From contig NZ_JACARC010000019.1 of assembly GCF_013386825.1 (NCBI RefSeq), forward strand, positions 40,573-104,572: a stretch of DNA of 64,000 nt, read 5' to 3'. Made by a program: the position numbers and the translations under genes. Position 1 is the first letter of the stretch; every line of letters starts with the position of its first letter. Positions 34,792-48,419 of this stretch are shown here, piece after piece. Origin of the DNA: Pseudomonas sp. IPO3778. Lineage in GTDB: Bacteria > Pseudomonadota > Gammaproteobacteria > Pseudomonadales > Pseudomonadaceae. Under the pieces are notes generated by a model. That model did no database searches. It was not told the DNA's origin and was given only the letters and a program-made list of their open reading frames with translations.

Positions 34792-35369
34792 GCCCCCGGC
34801 ACCTCAAGCTTCACGCCCTCGTAGCGGGTTTCTTCAGCGCTGATGGCCAGCAACGGGATGCGCTGGTAGCCGAGCATTTTTGCGAAGAACAGGTCGGGAA
34901 AAATCGCGATGGCGATGTTGTAGAGGTTGACCGACTCGTTGAAGAACTCGCGGCGGTCGGCGATGCGTTCTTCCACCGCCGAGATCGCCTGCTGCAGCTC
35001 GACCATGTTGGGGCCGGAGATCAGCGTCGGATAATTCTCGGCCACCGCAATCACCGACTTGAGCGCCGTATTGAGCTGGTTGGAGGCATCGACCTTGTCG
35101 GTCAGGCTGCTGGCGTTGAGGTAGGCGGTGCGGGCGTCGCTGAGGCGGGTGAACAATGCGTTCTCATGGTTCATGGCGGTTTGCACCACGCGCATCAGGT
35201 CGGGAATCTGGTCAGCCCGTTGCTTGAGCAGCACGTCGATGTTGGCGAAGGCTTTATCCACATCGTTGCGCCGCATCACCAGGCCGTTGTAGACCCCCAC
35301 CAGCCAACCGACCAGGCCGACAACAATGATCAGCACGACGATACCGGCGATCAGCAGTTCTATGTTCAT
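34788..35369 (-). CDS. LemA family protein
   Basis: A 193-residue protein with one N-terminal helix (IELLIAGIVVLIIVVGLVGWLVG shortened here to its core IVVLIIVVGLVG) and a long helical bundle. The family stretch YNGLVMRRNDVDKAFANIDV is followed by LLKQRADQIPDLMRVV. LemA proteins are small membrane-anchored coiled-coil proteins of unclear role. It is co-transcribed with the GIDE protein through an ATGA overlap. The stop of the AMP-binding gene lies 40 bp upstream, so its promoter may lie inside that damaged gene. Confidence 0.88.
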   Translation of the reverse strand: MNIELLIAGIVVLIIVVGLVGWLVGVYNGLVMRRNDVDKAFANIDVLLKQRADQIPDLMRVVQTAMNHENALFTRLSDARTAYLNASSLTDKVDASNQLNTALKSVIAVAENYPTLISGPNMVELQQAISAVEERIADRREFFNESVNLYNIAIAIFPDLFFAKMLGYQRIPLLAISAEETRYEGVKLEVPGA

Positions 35370-35409
35370 GGTGAAGGCGTTCCCTGGCTAGTTATCCACA
35401 GGGCGCATT

Positions 35410-36681
35410 CTAGGGGTAAAGCGGAGGAATACTCCCGGAATTAGTCCACAGAAACGGCAAGAACCCGATGTCCGGTAAACAGCGCCCGACAAACCAGTAG
35501 TCACCCTTGACGTCCTGTTGCATCAGGTCGCCGGTGGCGAACCAACCGTCGCGGGTGTGGCTGATGATGTCGCCGGGGCCGGTCCAGTAGCCGAGGCTCA
35601 GGTTCGGGCCACGCAACTGCAGCTCGCCAACCGTGCCTTGAGCCACCGCCACCCCTGCCGCATCCACCAGTCGCGTGCGGCCCGGCACCCCGCGCAGGGC
35701 CCGGCGATCCTCACCGAAGACAGTGCTGCCAATGCACTCGGTCAACCCGTAGGTGTTGCCCAGCTTGAGGTTGAAGGTGCTTTCGAAAACCTCGGCAATC
35801 TGGACCGGGCACGTATCGCCACCCACCCCGCAGAGGCGCAGCGAGCTGACGTCCCGTGGCCGCGTGCGCTGCGCCTCCACCATCGGCATGCAGATGCCCG
35901 GCGGCACAAACAGGCGGGTAGCGCCGCATTGCTCGACGGCATCGAGCACGGCATCGGCGTCCAAATGGCTGATCAATACGGCCTGGCCACCGTGGACCAC
36001 CGACGCCAACATCAGCAGCGTCCCCGACACCTGAGCCACCGGCGTGCTGCCGATGACACGCGCATCAGGCCCAAGCGACCAGCCCACCAAGGAGCCGATC
36101 ACGTGGGACATCACACGCTGGTTGTAGGCCACCAGCTTGGGCATGCCGGTGGTGCCGGAGGTGGCGAGCAGCAGGAAGGTGGAGTCGATATCCACAGGCA
36201 GCACGGCCTCCGCACGGGAGGCATAGGCCAACAAATGGCGCCAGGAGCTGGGGCCACGGTCGCCAGCGTCGAAGGTACGGGTGTGCGTCGTCTCAAGTTG
36301 GGCGACAACGTCCTGCAATTCCGTTTCATGGACAAACAACGCGGGGCGCAGCCAACCCAGGAACTCGTTGAGCTCACGGGGCTTGAACTCGACCTTCAGC
36401 GGCACCACGATCGCGCCCGTCAGCATCGCGGCAAACATAAACACCGCGTACACCGGTGACGTTCTGACAGACAGGACAATGCGGTCCCCCGGACGAATCC
36501 CCGCACGGCGTAATCCGGTGCTCAGGCACACGACTTCGCTGGCAAGGCGGTGATAGGACCAGACGTCACCGCCGGCAATCAGGGCGATGGCGTTGGGCCG
36601 CTCGGCGGCATGGCGGAACAGCGCGTGCAGCGGTGTTTCAGAAGGCGACAGGGTTTGCGCATCAGCGAAGCAAGTCAGCAT
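35410..36681 (-). CDS. AMP-binding acyl-CoA synthetase, C-terminally truncated
   Basis: A 423-residue adenylate-forming enzyme. Motif A3 is LATSGTTGMPK (about 170), A5 is NTYGLTECIGS and A7 begins WFATGDL. After GDYWFVGR, where the mobile C-terminal lid with its catalytic Lys should begin, the sequence turns into an unrelated tail (CLPDIGFLPF...) and stops. About 100-110 residues are missing compared with full-length enzymes of about 520. No other frame before lemA restores the lid. It is probably a decaying gene or a stand-alone adenylation domain with only partial activity. The start at 36681 (MLTCFAD) is chosen over an upstream ATG that lies in the leader. Confidence 0.75.
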   Translation of the reverse strand: MLTCFADAQTLSPSETPLHALFRHAAERPNAIALIAGGDVWSYHRLASEVVCLSTGLRRAGIRPGDRIVLSVRTSPVYAVFMFAAMLTGAIVVPLKVEFKPRELNEFLGWLRPALFVHETELQDVVAQLETTHTRTFDAGDRGPSSWRHLLAYASRAEAVLPVDIDSTFLLLATSGTTGMPKLVAYNQRVMSHVIGSLVGWSLGPDARVIGSTPVAQVSGTLLMLASVVHGGQAVLISHLDADAVLDAVEQCGATRLFVPPGICMPMVEAQRTRPRDVSSLRLCGVGGDTCPVQIAEVFESTFNLKLGNTYGLTECIGSTVFGEDRRALRGVPGRTRLVDAAGVAVAQGTVGELQLRGPNLSLGYWTGPGDIISHTRDGWFATGDLMQQDVKGDYWFVGRCLPDIGFLPFLWTNSGSIPPLYP

Positions 36682-36792
36682 GGACGTTTTCCAGGGGCCA
36701 GGTCGGGGACTGCGCAACGGTGCGCAGGCTCCACAAGGAAACACGCGGTGCTGGCGGTTTATTCCGTGAAGATTCCTGGCCCCTGAAAAAGC

Positions 36793-36817
36793 AAAACCCC
36801 CGAAGAACGGGGGTTTT
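36793..36817 (-). terminator. rho-independent terminator of glmS
   Basis: The stem AAAACCCCC / GGGGGTTTT has a seven-base loop and, read on the minus strand, is followed by a T-rich tract (GCTTTTT). It lies 18 bp past the glmS stop. Confidence 0.9.
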
Positions 36818-36834
36818 GATGCTACGGGTGAGGC

Positions 36835-38667
36835 TTACTCCACTGTCACCGATTTCGCCAGGTTGCGCGGCTGGTCAACGTCGGTGCCTTTGAGCACGGC
36901 CACGTAGTACGACAGCAGTTGCAGCGGGATGGTGTAGAGGATCGGCGACAGGGTGTCGTGGATGTGCGGCATGTTGATGACGTGGGTGCCTTCGCCATTG
37001 GTCATGCCGGCCTTCTCATCCGCGAACACGATCAGTTGGCCGCCACGGGCGCGCACTTCCTGCAGGTTGGACTTGAGCTTCTCCAGCAGTTCGTTGTTCG
37101 GCGCGACGGTCACGACGGGCATGTCGTCATCCACCAGCGCCAACGGGCCGTGCTTGAGCTCACCGGCCGGGTAGGCTTCGGCGTGGATGTAGGAGATTTC
37201 CTTGAGCTTGAGCGAACCTTCCATGGCCACCGGGTATTGCGCGCCACGGCCGAGGAACAGGGTGTGGTGTTTGTCAGCGAACAGCTCGGCGACTTTTTCC
37301 ACGGTGCTGTCCATGGCCAGGGCTTCGCCCAGGCGGGCCGGCAGGCGGCGCAGTTCTTCCACCAGTTTGGCTTCGACGCCATCTTCCAGGGTGCCGCGCA
37401 CCTGGCCCAGGGACAGGGTCAGCAGCAGCAGGCCGACCAACTGGGTGGTGAAGGCTTTGGTGGACGCCACGCCGATTTCGCGACCGGCCTGGGTCAGCAG
37501 GGTAAGGTCGGACTCGCGCACCAGGGAGCTGATGCCGACGTTGCAGATCGCCAGGCTACCGAGGAAACCCAGTTCCTTGGCGTTGCGCAGGGCGGCCAGG
37601 GTGTCGGCGGTTTCGCCGGACTGGGAGATGGTCACGAACAGGGTGTCGGGCTGCACCACCACCTTGCGGTAGCGGAATTCGCTGGCGACTTCGACCTGGC
37701 ACGGGATGCCGGCCAGTTCTTCGAGCCAGTAACGGGCGACCATGCCGGCGTGGTAGCTGGTGCCGCAGGCGACGATTTGCACGTTGCGCACTTTGGCGAA
37801 CAGCTCGGCGGCTTGCGGGCCGAAGGCTTGTACCAATACCTGGTTCTGGCTCAGGCGGCCTTCCAAGGTGCGTTGCACCACAGCCGGTTGCTCGTGGATT
37901 TCCTTGAGCATGAAGTGGCGGAACTCGCCCTTGTCGGCGGCTTCGGCACCGTCGCGGTACTGCACCGCTTCACGTTCAACAGACTGACCGTTAACGTCCC
38001 AGATCGACACGCTTTCGCGGCGGATTTCGGCAATATCGCCTTCTTCCAGGTACATGAAACGGTCGGTGACCTGGCGCAGGGCCAGTTGGTCGGAGGCGAG
38101 GAAGTTCTCGCCCAGGCCCAGGCCGATCACCAACGGGCTGCCACTGCGGGCGGCGACCAGGCGGTCGGGCTGGCTGGCGCTGATCACGGCCAGGCCGTAG
38201 GCGCCGTGCAATTCCTTGACGGTGGCCTTGAGGGCGTTGGTCAGGTCGCCAAGGTCCTTGAGCTTGTGGTTCAGCAGGTGGGCGATGACTTCGGTGTCAG
38301 TGTCCGAAGTGAAGACGTAGCCCAGGCCTTTCAGCTGTTCACGCAGCACTTCGTGGTTTTCGATAATGCCGTTGTGCACGACCGCCAGGTCACCGGAGAA
38401 GTGTGGATGAGCGTTTCGTTCGCACGGTGCACCGTGGGTGGCCCAACGGGTGTGGGCGATACCCAGGCGGCCGATCAGCGGCTCACCGGCCAGGGCTTGT
38501 TCCAGTTCGCTGACCTTGCCCGGGCGACGCATGCGCTCCAGCTTGCCGGCGTTGGTAAAGAGCGCCACACCGGCGCTGTCGTAGCCACGGTATTCCAGGC
38601 GTTTGAGGCCTTCGAGCAAAATGGCGGTGACGTTTCGTTCAGCGACTGCGCCAACAATTCCACACAT
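36835..38667 (-). CDS. glmS: glucosamine-6-phosphate synthase (glutamine-dependent)
   Basis: Makes glucosamine 6-phosphate from fructose 6-phosphate and glutamine, the entry to peptidoglycan and LPS synthesis. The 610-residue length matches the family. The N-terminal glutaminase domain starts [10 protein letters not shown] with Cys2 as nucleophile and has [13 protein letters not shown]. Two SIS isomerase domains follow, and the C-terminus LAKSVTVE is conserved. It lies ten bases after glmR on the same strand and ends at a strong terminator. The 3' region after glmS is also the classical Tn7 insertion zone; no insertion is present here. Confidence 0.97.
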   Translation of the reverse strand: MCGIVGAVAERNVTAILLEGLKRLEYRGYDSAGVALFTNAGKLERMRRPGKVSELEQALAGEPLIGRLGIAHTRWATHGAPCERNAHPHFSGDLAVVHNGIIENHEVLREQLKGLGYVFTSDTDTEVIAHLLNHKLKDLGDLTNALKATVKELHGAYGLAVISASQPDRLVAARSGSPLVIGLGLGENFLASDQLALRQVTDRFMYLEEGDIAEIRRESVSIWDVNGQSVEREAVQYRDGAEAADKGEFRHFMLKEIHEQPAVVQRTLEGRLSQNQVLVQAFGPQAAELFAKVRNVQIVACGTSYHAGMVARYWLEELAGIPCQVEVASEFRYRKVVVQPDTLFVTISQSGETADTLAALRNAKELGFLGSLAICNVGISSLVRESDLTLLTQAGREIGVASTKAFTTQLVGLLLLTLSLGQVRGTLEDGVEAKLVEELRRLPARLGEALAMDSTVEKVAELFADKHHTLFLGRGAQYPVAMEGSLKLKEISYIHAEAYPAGELKHGPLALVDDDMPVVTVAPNNELLEKLKSNLQEVRARGGQLIVFADEKAGMTNGEGTHVINMPHIHDTLSPILYTIPLQLLSYYVAVLKGTDVDQPRNLAKSVTVE

Positions 38668-38677
38668 GGTTTCTCTC

Positions 38678-39445
38678 CTAGATGACTGCCGCGCAAATCA
38701 GCGTGATGCCGCGGGCTTGAATCTGGTCGCGGGCCTCAAGCGGCAGGCGATCATCGGTAATAAGGGTATGGACGCTGCTCCAGGGCAGTTCCAGGTTGGG
38801 GATCTTGCGGCCAATCTTGTCGGACTCGACCATCACCACCACTTCGCGGGCCACCTCGGCCATGACGCGGCTCAGGCCCAGCAATTCGTTGAAGGTGGTG
38901 GTGCCGCGCTCCAGATCGATGCCATCGGCGCCGATGAAGAGCTGGTCGAAATCGTAGGAACGCAGTACTTGTTCGGCGACCTGGCCCTGGAACGAATCCG
39001 AGTGCGGGTCCCAGGTGCCGCCGGTCATCAGCAGTACCGGCTCGTGTTCCAGGTCGCTCAGGGCGCTGGCCACGTGCAGGGAGTTGGTCATCACCACCAG
39101 GCCGGGCTGGTGGCCCAACTCGGGGATCATGGCGGCGGTGGTGCTGCCGCTGTCGATGATGATGCGTGCGTGTTCACGCAAACGCCGGACGGCCGCACGG
39201 GCGATGGCGCGCTTGTAGGCCGAAATGGGCTGGGCCGGGTCGCCGACCAGCTCCTGGGGCATGGTGATCGCGCCACCGTAGCGACGCAGCAACAGGCCGT
39301 TACTTTCGAGGGCCGCCAAGTCCTTGCGGATGGTCACTTCCGAGGTTTCGAAACGTTTGGCCAGTTCATCCACACTGACTTCACCCTGCTCGGTGAGCAT
39401 GGCAAGGATGTTGTGGCGACGTTGGGGTGTATTTCGTTTCGACAT
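38678..39445 (-). CDS. glmR: DeoR family transcriptional regulator upstream of glmS
   Basis: A 255-residue regulator. The N-terminal DeoR helix-turn-helix reads [20 protein letters not shown], followed by [13 protein letters not shown]. The C-terminal sugar-phosphate-sensing domain contains [22 protein letters not shown] and LFIGADGID. It lies directly upstream of glmS and probably adjusts amino-sugar supply in response to a sugar phosphate; the name glmR is used for this gene in Pseudomonas. The start at 39445 ([10 protein letters not shown]) fits the family, though no good ribosome binding site is visible. Two direct repeats near the start may be its own operator. Confidence 0.88.
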   Translation of the reverse strand: MSKRNTPQRRHNILAMLTEQGEVSVDELAKRFETSEVTIRKDLAALESNGLLLRRYGGAITMPQELVGDPAQPISAYKRAIARAAVRRLREHARIIIDSGSTTAAMIPELGHQPGLVVMTNSLHVASALSDLEHEPVLLMTGGTWDPHSDSFQGQVAEQVLRSYDFDQLFIGADGIDLERGTTTFNELLGLSRVMAEVAREVVVMVESDKIGRKIPNLELPWSSVHTLITDDRLPLEARDQIQARGITLICAAVI

Positions 39446-39468
39446 GGTGATGATAAGTTTCGTTTCGA
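39432..39468 (-). promoter_or_regulatory. direct repeats TTTCGTTTCGA, candidate DeoR-type operator
   Basis: The 11-mer TTTCGTTTCGA occurs at 39432-39442 and again at 39458-39468, exactly 26 bp apart, spanning the glmR start codon. DeoR-family proteins such as AgaR bind repeated TTTCGTTTC-like units. Autoregulation of glmR-glmS is the likely meaning. Confidence 0.5.
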
Positions 39469-39549
39469 AAGATAACGAAGGCAATCAAAACCTATTCGAT
39501 CAAAATGGTCAAGCACGCGACTGAATTTTTTGAATCAACACAGATAAAC

Positions 39550-39641
39550 ATGTGGGAGCGGGCTTGCTCGCGAACGCGGTGTGTCAGTCAGCGCATGTAT
39601 CAACTGAAAGACAGCTTTCGCGAGCAAGCCCGCTCCCACAG
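39550..39641. repeat. REP-type inverted repeat
   Basis: ATGTGGGAGCGGGCTTGCTC at 39550 is mirrored by GAGCAAGCCCGCTCCCACA ending at 39640, with extended arms TCGCGAA / TTCGCGA. It has the same outer arms as the element at 8798. It lies between glmU and glmR. Confidence 0.88.
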
Positions 39642-39673
39642 GGGTACTACAGTGTGTCCGAGTTGTGGATAAC

Positions 39674-41041
39674 TCAGGTCTTCTTGATTTTGACCGGGCG
39701 CTTCCAACCGTCGATGTTGCGCTGGCGGGCACGGGCCACCGCCAGTTGGGACTTATCCACATCCTGGTTGATGGTGGAGCCTGCCGCTGTGTTTGAACCA
39801 TCACCAATGGTGACGGGCGCAATCAACGAGTTGTTGGAGCCGATAAACACGTCTTCGCCAATGGTCGTCTGGTACTTGTTGGCACCGTCGTAGTTACAGG
39901 TAATAGCGCCAGCGCCGATGTTGGTGCGCGCACCAATCACGGCATCACCGAGGTAAGCCAGGTGCCCGGCTTTGGCGTCATCGCCCATTTGTGCGTTTTT
40001 CAGTTCTACAAAGTTACCCACATGGGCCCGGGCCCCCAGCACGCTGCCCGGACGCAGACGCGCAAACGGACCCGCATCACTGCCCTCACCCATCACTGCG
40101 CCGTCGATATGGCTGTTGGCCTTGATCACCACGCCTTTGCGCAGGGTGCTGTCCTTGATCACGCAGTTCGGGCCGATGACCACGTTGTCTTCAATGACCA
40201 CACGGCCTTCGAGGATCACGTTGATGTCGATCAGCACGTCGCGGCCCACAGTGACATCACCCCGCACGTCGAAACGTGCCGGATCACGCAGCGTAACGCC
40301 CAACGCCATCAGGCGGCGGCCTTCACGCAGTTGATAGTGGCGCTCCAGCTCGGCCAGTTGCTTGCGGTCGTTGGCGCCCTGCACTTCCATCGGGTCGTGG
40401 GGCTGCTCGGTGGCGACCACCAAGCCATCGCTGACGGCCATCTCGATGACGTCGGTCAGGTAGTACTCGCCCTGGGCGTTGTTGTTGGACAGGCGGCTCA
40501 TCCAGTCAGCCAGGCGATCGGCCGGCACGGCAAGGATCCCGGTGTTGCCTTCGGTGATGGCACGCTGGGCTTCGCTGGCATCTTTATGCTCGACGATGGC
40601 GGCGACCTTGCCGTCAGCGTTGCGCACGATGCGGCCGTAGCCGGTCGGGTCGTCCAGCTCGACGGTCAGCAGGCCCATCTGGCCTGGCACGACGTGCTTG
40701 AGCAGGCGCTGCAAGGTTTCCACTTCGATCAACGGCACGTCACCGTAGAGGATCAGTACGGTGTCGGCCTTGATGAATGGCACGGCTTGCGCGGTGGCGT
40801 GGCCGGTACCCAATTGCTTGTCCTGTAAGACGAAATTCAAGTCGTCCGCCGCCAGACGCTCACGCACCACGTCGGCTCCGTGGCCAATCACCACATGAAT
40901 GCGCTGTGGATCAAGCTGCCGGGCGCTGTGGATAACATGGCCCAGCATCGAGTTGCCGGCAACCGGGTGCAGCACCTTGGGCAGGGCCGAACGCATGCGG
41001 GTACCCTGGCCTGCGGCGAGAATTACGATTTCGAGAGACAT
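39674..41041 (-). CDS. glmU: bifunctional GlmU: N-acetyltransferase / uridyltransferase
   Basis: Acetylates glucosamine 1-phosphate and adds UMP to give UDP-GlcNAc. The 455-residue protein has the nucleotidyltransferase signature [11 protein letters not shown] at the start, LYGDVPLI and NIQG-like GANDRKQL motifs, then a left-handed beta-helix acetyltransferase domain from about residue 250. That domain includes [11 protein letters not shown] and [13 protein letters not shown]. It stands between the atp operon and glmR-glmS, the standard Pseudomonas order. Confidence 0.97.
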   Translation of the reverse strand: MSLEIVILAAGQGTRMRSALPKVLHPVAGNSMLGHVIHSARQLDPQRIHVVIGHGADVVRERLAADDLNFVLQDKQLGTGHATAQAVPFIKADTVLILYGDVPLIEVETLQRLLKHVVPGQMGLLTVELDDPTGYGRIVRNADGKVAAIVEHKDASEAQRAITEGNTGILAVPADRLADWMSRLSNNNAQGEYYLTDVIEMAVSDGLVVATEQPHDPMEVQGANDRKQLAELERHYQLREGRRLMALGVTLRDPARFDVRGDVTVGRDVLIDINVILEGRVVIEDNVVIGPNCVIKDSTLRKGVVIKANSHIDGAVMGEGSDAGPFARLRPGSVLGARAHVGNFVELKNAQMGDDAKAGHLAYLGDAVIGARTNIGAGAITCNYDGANKYQTTIGEDVFIGSNNSLIAPVTIGDGSNTAAGSTINQDVDKSQLAVARARQRNIDGWKRPVKIKKT

Positions 41042-41101
41042 GAATGGCTACCAATCCTGGGCGGTCAGACTTCAGACCAAAGAAGTGTTTCGCAAAAAAA
41101 G

Positions 41102-41130
41102 AAAAAGGGTAGCCGAGGCTACCCTTTTTA
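41102..41130 (-). terminator. terminator of atp operon
   Basis: The stem AAAAGGGTAGCC / GGCTACCCTTTT closes a short GA loop and is followed on the minus strand by a long T-rich stretch (CTTTTTTT). It lies 26 bp after the atpC stop. Confidence 0.92.
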
Positions 41131-41156
41131 ATCAATCACACATGAGGCTTGACGGC

Positions 41157-41582
41157 TTAACCGCCAAACTTCTTGCGGATCTGCTGGACGGTGCGCAGCT
41201 GAGCTGCGGCCTCGGCCAGACGTGCAGCAGCAGAACCGTAGTCGAAATCTGCGCCTTTTTCGTTCAGGGCCTTCTCGGCAGCCTTGACGGCTTCCTGAGC
41301 GGAGGCTTCATCCAGGTCGGCAGCACGTTGCACGGTGTCGGCAAGTACCTTGACCATGTTCGGCTGAACCTCGAGGAAACCACCGGAGATGTAAAACACC
41401 TCCTTTTCCCCGCCCAGCTTGGTCAGAGTGATCGGACCAGGCTTCAAGGATGTAATCAATGGCGCGTGGCCAAAGTTAATACCCAGGTCGCCCAGTTCGC
41501 CGTGTGCAATCACACTCTCGATCTGACCGGAGAAGATTTCCCCTTCCGCGCTGACGATATCGCAATGGAATGTCATAGCCAT
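41157..41582 (-). CDS. atpC: ATP synthase F1 epsilon subunit
   Basis: A 141-residue subunit of the central stalk that couples rotation and can inhibit ATP hydrolysis. It has the N-terminal beta-sandwich ([39 protein letters not shown]) and a C-terminal helical hairpin rich in Ala/Glu. It is the last gene of the nine-gene atp operon, 44 bp after atpD, and is followed by a strong terminator. Confidence 0.97.
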   Translation of the reverse strand: MAMTFHCDIVSAEGEIFSGQIESVIAHGELGDLGINFGHAPLITSLKPGPITLTKLGGEKEVFYISGGFLEVQPNMVKVLADTVQRAADLDEASAQEAVKAAEKALNEKGADFDYGSAAARLAEAAAQLRTVQQIRKKFGG

Positions 41583-41626
41583 CTGCTTGCCTCAACCTGA
41601 TTAGCGCCCGTTACCGGGCGCCGGAA

Positions 41627-43033
<1,407 letters not shown>

Positions 43034-43894
43034 TTAAACCGCGGCAGCGCCGCCGACGATTTCCGAGATCTCTTGGGTGATCGCAGCCTGACGCGCCTTG
43101 TTGTAGATCAGCTGCAAATCGCTGATCAAATCACCGGCGTTGTCGGTAGCGTTCTTCATCGCGATCATCCGCGCAGCTTGTTCAGCCGCGTTGTTCTCGA
43201 CCACCGCCTGGTACACCTGCGACTCCACGTAGCGCACCATCAAGCCGTCAAGCAGCTCTTTGGCGTCTGGTTCGTAGAGGTAGTCCCAGTGGTGCTTGAG
43301 TTCTTGTTCCGGGGTGGCCACCAATGGAATCAACTGCTCCACGGTAGGCTGCTGCGTCATGGTGTTGATGAACTTGTTGGATACCACGGACAGGCGGTCA
43401 ATCCGGCCTTCCAGGTATGCATCCAGCATCACTTTGACGCTGCCGATCAAATCATTGATCGACGGTTCTTCACCCAGGTGGCTGATAGCTGCAACGACGT
43501 TACCGCCGAAGTTGCGGAAAAAGGCCGCACCCTTGCTACCGACCACACACAGATCGATCTCGACGCCTTTTTCGCGGTTTACCGCCATGTCCTTGACCAG
43601 GGCCTTGAACAGGTTGGTATTCAAACCACCGCACAAACCACGGTCACTGCTCACCACGACATAACCGACGCGCTTAACTTCACGGTCGAGCATGAACGGG
43701 TGGCGATATTCCGGGTTGGCGTTGGCCAGATGACCAATAACCTGGCGGATACGCTCCGCGTAGGGACGGCTAGCAGCCATGCGCATTTGTGCCTTGCGCA
43801 TTTTGCTGACCGCCACTTTTTCCATGGCGCTGGTGATCTTTTGCGTGCTTTTGATGCTCGCAATCTTACTGCGAATCTCTTTTGCGCCTGCCAT
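43034..43894 (-). CDS. atpG: ATP synthase F1 gamma subunit
   Basis: The rotating central-stalk subunit, 286 residues. N- and C-terminal helices ([21 protein letters not shown] shortened here to [34 protein letters not shown]) form the coiled coil, and [12 protein letters not shown] is the conserved middle motif. It lies between atpA and atpD. Confidence 0.97.
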   Translation of the reverse strand: MAGAKEIRSKIASIKSTQKITSAMEKVAVSKMRKAQMRMAASRPYAERIRQVIGHLANANPEYRHPFMLDREVKRVGYVVVSSDRGLCGGLNTNLFKALVKDMAVNREKGVEIDLCVVGSKGAAFFRNFGGNVVAAISHLGEEPSINDLIGSVKVMLDAYLEGRIDRLSVVSNKFINTMTQQPTVEQLIPLVATPEQELKHHWDYLYEPDAKELLDGLMVRYVESQVYQAVVENNAAEQAARMIAMKNATDNAGDLISDLQLIYNKARQAAITQEISEIVGGAAAV

Positions 43895-43944
43895 GTAACA
43901 CCTATCAGGTTAGCAAGCGGGAGCCTCGCGGCCCCCGCTGCGGC

Positions 43945-45489
43945 TTACCAGGTTTGGGTGGCCTTGAACTTCTCGATACCGGCTTTGATGCCAGCGTCGA
44001 TGTCGTCATTGAAGTCACCCTTCACGTTGATCTTCGCCATCAATTCGGCGTGATCGCGGTTGAAGTAAGCAATCAGCGCTTGTTCGAAGCTGCCGACCTT
44101 GGTGATTTCAACGTCGGTCAGGAACCCACGCTCAGCGGCATACAGCGACAGCGCCATGTCAGCGATCGACATTGGTGCGTATTGCTTCTGCTTCATCAGC
44201 TCGGTAACGCGCTGACCATGCTCAAGTTGCTTACGGGTCGCTTCGTCCAGGTCAGAAGCGAACTGGGCGAATGCCGCCAGTTCACGGTACTGAGCCAGAG
44301 CGGTACGGATACCACCGGAGAGCTTCTTGATGATCTTGGTCTGAGCGGCACCACCCACACGGGATACCGAAACACCGGCGTTCACTGCAGGACGGATCCC
44401 GGAGTTGAACATGGCCGATTCCAGGAAGATCTGACCGTCGGTGATGGAAATCACGTTGGTCGGAACGAACGCGGAAACGTCGCCAGCCTGGGTTTCGATG
44501 ATCGGCAATGCGGTCAGGGAACCGGTTTTGCCGGTCACTGCGCCGTTGGTGAACTTCTCTACGTATTCTTCCGAAACGCGGGATGCGCGCTCCAGCAGAC
44601 GGGAGTGGAGATAGAACACGTCGCCTGGGTAAGCTTCACGGCCTGGTGGACGGCGCAGCAGCAGGGAAATCTGGCGGTAAGCCACTGCTTGCTTGGACAG
44701 ATCGTCATAAACGATCAGCGCGTCTTCACCGCGGTCGCGGAAGTATTCGCCCATGGTGCAACCGGAGTACGGTGCCAGGAACTGAAGTGCAGCGGATTCG
44801 GAAGCACTGGCGGCCACGACGATGGTGTTAGCCAGGGCGCCGTTTTCTTCCAGCTTGCGAACCACGTTGGCGATGGTCGATTGCTTCTGACCAATGGCTA
44901 CGTAGACGCAGAAAATCCCGCTGTCTTTCTGGTTGATGATCGCGTCGATCGCCAGAGCGGTTTTACCGATCTGACGGTCACCGATGATCAGCTCACGCTG
45001 GCCACGGCCGACAGGAATCATGGCATCGACAGCCTTGTAGCCAGTCTGTACAGGCTGGTCTACCGACTTACGCCAGATCACGCCTGGAGCAACTTTCTCG
45101 ACCGCATCGGTCTCGGTGTTGTTCAGCGGACCTTTGCCGTCAACTGGGTTACCCAGTGCGTCGACAACGCGACCCAGCAGTTCCTTACCCACCGGAACTT
45201 CCAGGATGCGGCCTGTGCACTTGGCGCTCATGCCTTCAGCCAGAGTCTGGTAGGAGCCCAATACAACGGCACCTACAGAGTCTTGCTCCAGGTTGAGAGC
45301 CATACCGTAGACGCCGCCCGGAAACTCGATCATCTCGCCGTACATTACGTCGGCCAGACCGTGAATCCGCACGATGCCGTCAGATACGCTGACGACAGTG
45401 CCTTCGTTACGGGCTTGGGAGGTCACATCGAGCTTGTCGATGCGGCCCTTGATAATTTCACTTATTTCGGAAGGATTGAGTTGCTGCAT
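43945..45489 (-). CDS. atpA: ATP synthase F1 alpha subunit
   Basis: The non-catalytic nucleotide-binding subunit, 514 residues. The P-loop is [13 protein letters not shown] (about 170-182), and the alpha signature [14 protein letters not shown] is present, as is [20 protein letters not shown]. The N-terminus [17 protein letters not shown] is typical. It is separated from atpH by 21 bp and from atpG by 50 bp. Confidence 0.98.
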   Translation of the reverse strand: MQQLNPSEISEIIKGRIDKLDVTSQARNEGTVVSVSDGIVRIHGLADVMYGEMIEFPGGVYGMALNLEQDSVGAVVLGSYQTLAEGMSAKCTGRILEVPVGKELLGRVVDALGNPVDGKGPLNNTETDAVEKVAPGVIWRKSVDQPVQTGYKAVDAMIPVGRGQRELIIGDRQIGKTALAIDAIINQKDSGIFCVYVAIGQKQSTIANVVRKLEENGALANTIVVAASASESAALQFLAPYSGCTMGEYFRDRGEDALIVYDDLSKQAVAYRQISLLLRRPPGREAYPGDVFYLHSRLLERASRVSEEYVEKFTNGAVTGKTGSLTALPIIETQAGDVSAFVPTNVISITDGQIFLESAMFNSGIRPAVNAGVSVSRVGGAAQTKIIKKLSGGIRTALAQYRELAAFAQFASDLDEATRKQLEHGQRVTELMKQKQYAPMSIADMALSLYAAERGFLTDVEITKVGSFEQALIAYFNRDHAELMAKINVKGDFNDDIDAGIKAGIEKFKATQTW

Positions 45490-45510
45490 TGCTCTGCTGC
45501 CCCTTCAAAC

Positions 45511-46047
45511 TCAAGATTTCAATGCTTCGGCAAGATTCGCGAGTTTGCCGCGAATCGAGCCATCGATAACCAGGTCGCCGGCGCGAATGATGACACCACC
45601 AATCAGGGTGGCATCCTCCGCAACTTGCAGGCGCACTTCCCGGTCGAGTCGTGCACTGAGAACCTTGGCGAGTTTGTCTTGCTGTTCTTGGTTCAATGCA
45701 AAAGCACTGGTCACTTCAACATCTACCGATTTCTCTTGTTCGGCCTTGTACAGGTCAAACAGAGCGGCGATCTCCGGCAAAAGCGGGAGACGGTCGTTTT
45801 CGGCAACGACGTGGATGAAGTTCTGCACTTTTACATCAAACTTGTCGCCGCACACGTCAATAAACGTGGCGGCCTTGTCTGCGCTCGTCAGTCGCGGGGC
45901 CTTGAGCACGCGCTGCATCGTGTCGTCTTGCGACACTGCTGCAGCCAGGCCGAGCATGGCTGACCAAGAGGCCAGCTGCTGGTGGGCCTGGGCGTGCTCG
46001 AAGGCTGCCTTAGCGTAAGGTCGGGCCAACGTGGTCAATTCTGCCAT
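45511..46047 (-). CDS. atpH: ATP synthase delta subunit
   Basis: A 178-residue peripheral-stalk subunit joining b to the top of F1. The N-terminal helical domain has [14 protein letters not shown], and the C-terminal family motif lies in [21 protein letters not shown]. It sits 12 bp after atpF. Confidence 0.97.
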   Translation of the reverse strand: MAELTTLARPYAKAAFEHAQAHQQLASWSAMLGLAAAVSQDDTMQRVLKAPRLTSADKAATFIDVCGDKFDVKVQNFIHVVAENDRLPLLPEIAALFDLYKAEQEKSVDVEVTSAFALNQEQQDKLAKVLSARLDREVRLQVAEDATLIGGVIIRAGDLVIDGSIRGKLANLAEALKS

Positions 46048-46059
46048 GATCGCCCTCGC

Positions 46060-46530
46060 TTAAATTTCAGCAGCCAGTTTGTTTACCAGCTCCGCGTGCG
46101 CGTTTTGATCGATTGTGGCACCCAGGATCTTCTCAGCACCGCCGACGGCCAGAGCACCCAGTTGGGCACGCAGCGCATCTTTGACACCGTTCAGTTCCTG
46201 CTCGATCTCGGCTTGAGCCTGAACCTTCACACGGTCAGCGTCGATACGGGCTTTTTCAACAGCCTCTTCAACGATCTGGTTACCGCGTTTCTTGGCTTGC
46301 TCAATGATTTCAGCTGCCTGAGCTTTCGCTTCGCGCAGTTGTTGACCCGCTTTATCTTGGGCCAACTCCAGGTCGCGAGCTGCTCGTGCGGCAGCGTCCA
46401 GTCCGTCTGCGATCTTCTTCTGACGTTCGTGCAAAGCCGCGATGACCGGAGGCCATACGAACTTCATGCAGAAAACTACAAAAATCAAGAACGCTAAGGA
46501 CTGACCAATAATGGTTGCATTAATGTTCAC
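46060..46530 (-). CDS. atpF: ATP synthase Fo b subunit
   Basis: A 156-residue peripheral-stalk subunit with one N-terminal membrane helix ([22 protein letters not shown]) and a long charged coiled coil. The start is GTG at 46530 (protein MNINATI...), preceded by GAGG at eight bases; an ATG at 46566 in frame would add an atypical 12-residue extension and is rejected. Confidence 0.96.
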   Translation of the reverse strand: MNINATIIGQSLAFLIFVVFCMKFVWPPVIAALHERQKKIADGLDAAARAARDLELAQDKAGQQLREAKAQAAEIIEQAKKRGNQIVEEAVEKARIDADRVKVQAQAEIEQELNGVKDALRAQLGALAVGGAEKILGATIDQNAHAELVNKLAAEI

Positions 46531-46586
46531 GCCAATACCTCGCTCGTTCGTTGCACAACACACCAATCACTCGAAAAAACGAGTGA

Positions 46587-46859
<273 letters not shown>

Positions 46860-46977
46860 TTACGTCGTATGGTTTAGGTTTTTTAGATTTTAAAGCGGTA
46901 AAACAAATCGTTTCATAGCCCTTCAGGGCTACCCTCCCGTTTCACCAGGAGGGACATCAGACTAGTCGAGACTGGTC

Positions 46978-48274
<1,297 letters not shown>

Positions 48275-48347
48275 TCTTGCTCCTCAATGGTCGGCTGCCG
48301 GAAATCAATAACTTGGCATAATTTGTGCCGACAAAATGCGCGCAGAG

Positions 48348-48371
48348 TATAGGGGCGGTTCTGCCCCTATT
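48348..48371 (-). terminator. possible hairpin terminator after parB
   Basis: The stem ATAGGGGC / GCCCCTAT with a six-base loop lies about 50 bp after the parB stop. It lacks a clear T tract, so termination there is uncertain. Confidence 0.4.
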
Positions 48372-48419
48372 CAACTGCCGGGTAGTGATTTCCGACTGCG
48401 CGCTACAGAAGCAATTGTT

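Noticed and set aside
36919..38685. Open frame of 588 codons opposite glmS
   Set aside because: Antisense shadow of glmS; no recognisable domain and no ribosome binding site.
43882..45963. Open frame of 693 codons opposite atpA/atpH
   Set aside because: It spans two real genes on the other strand; its composition follows their codons.
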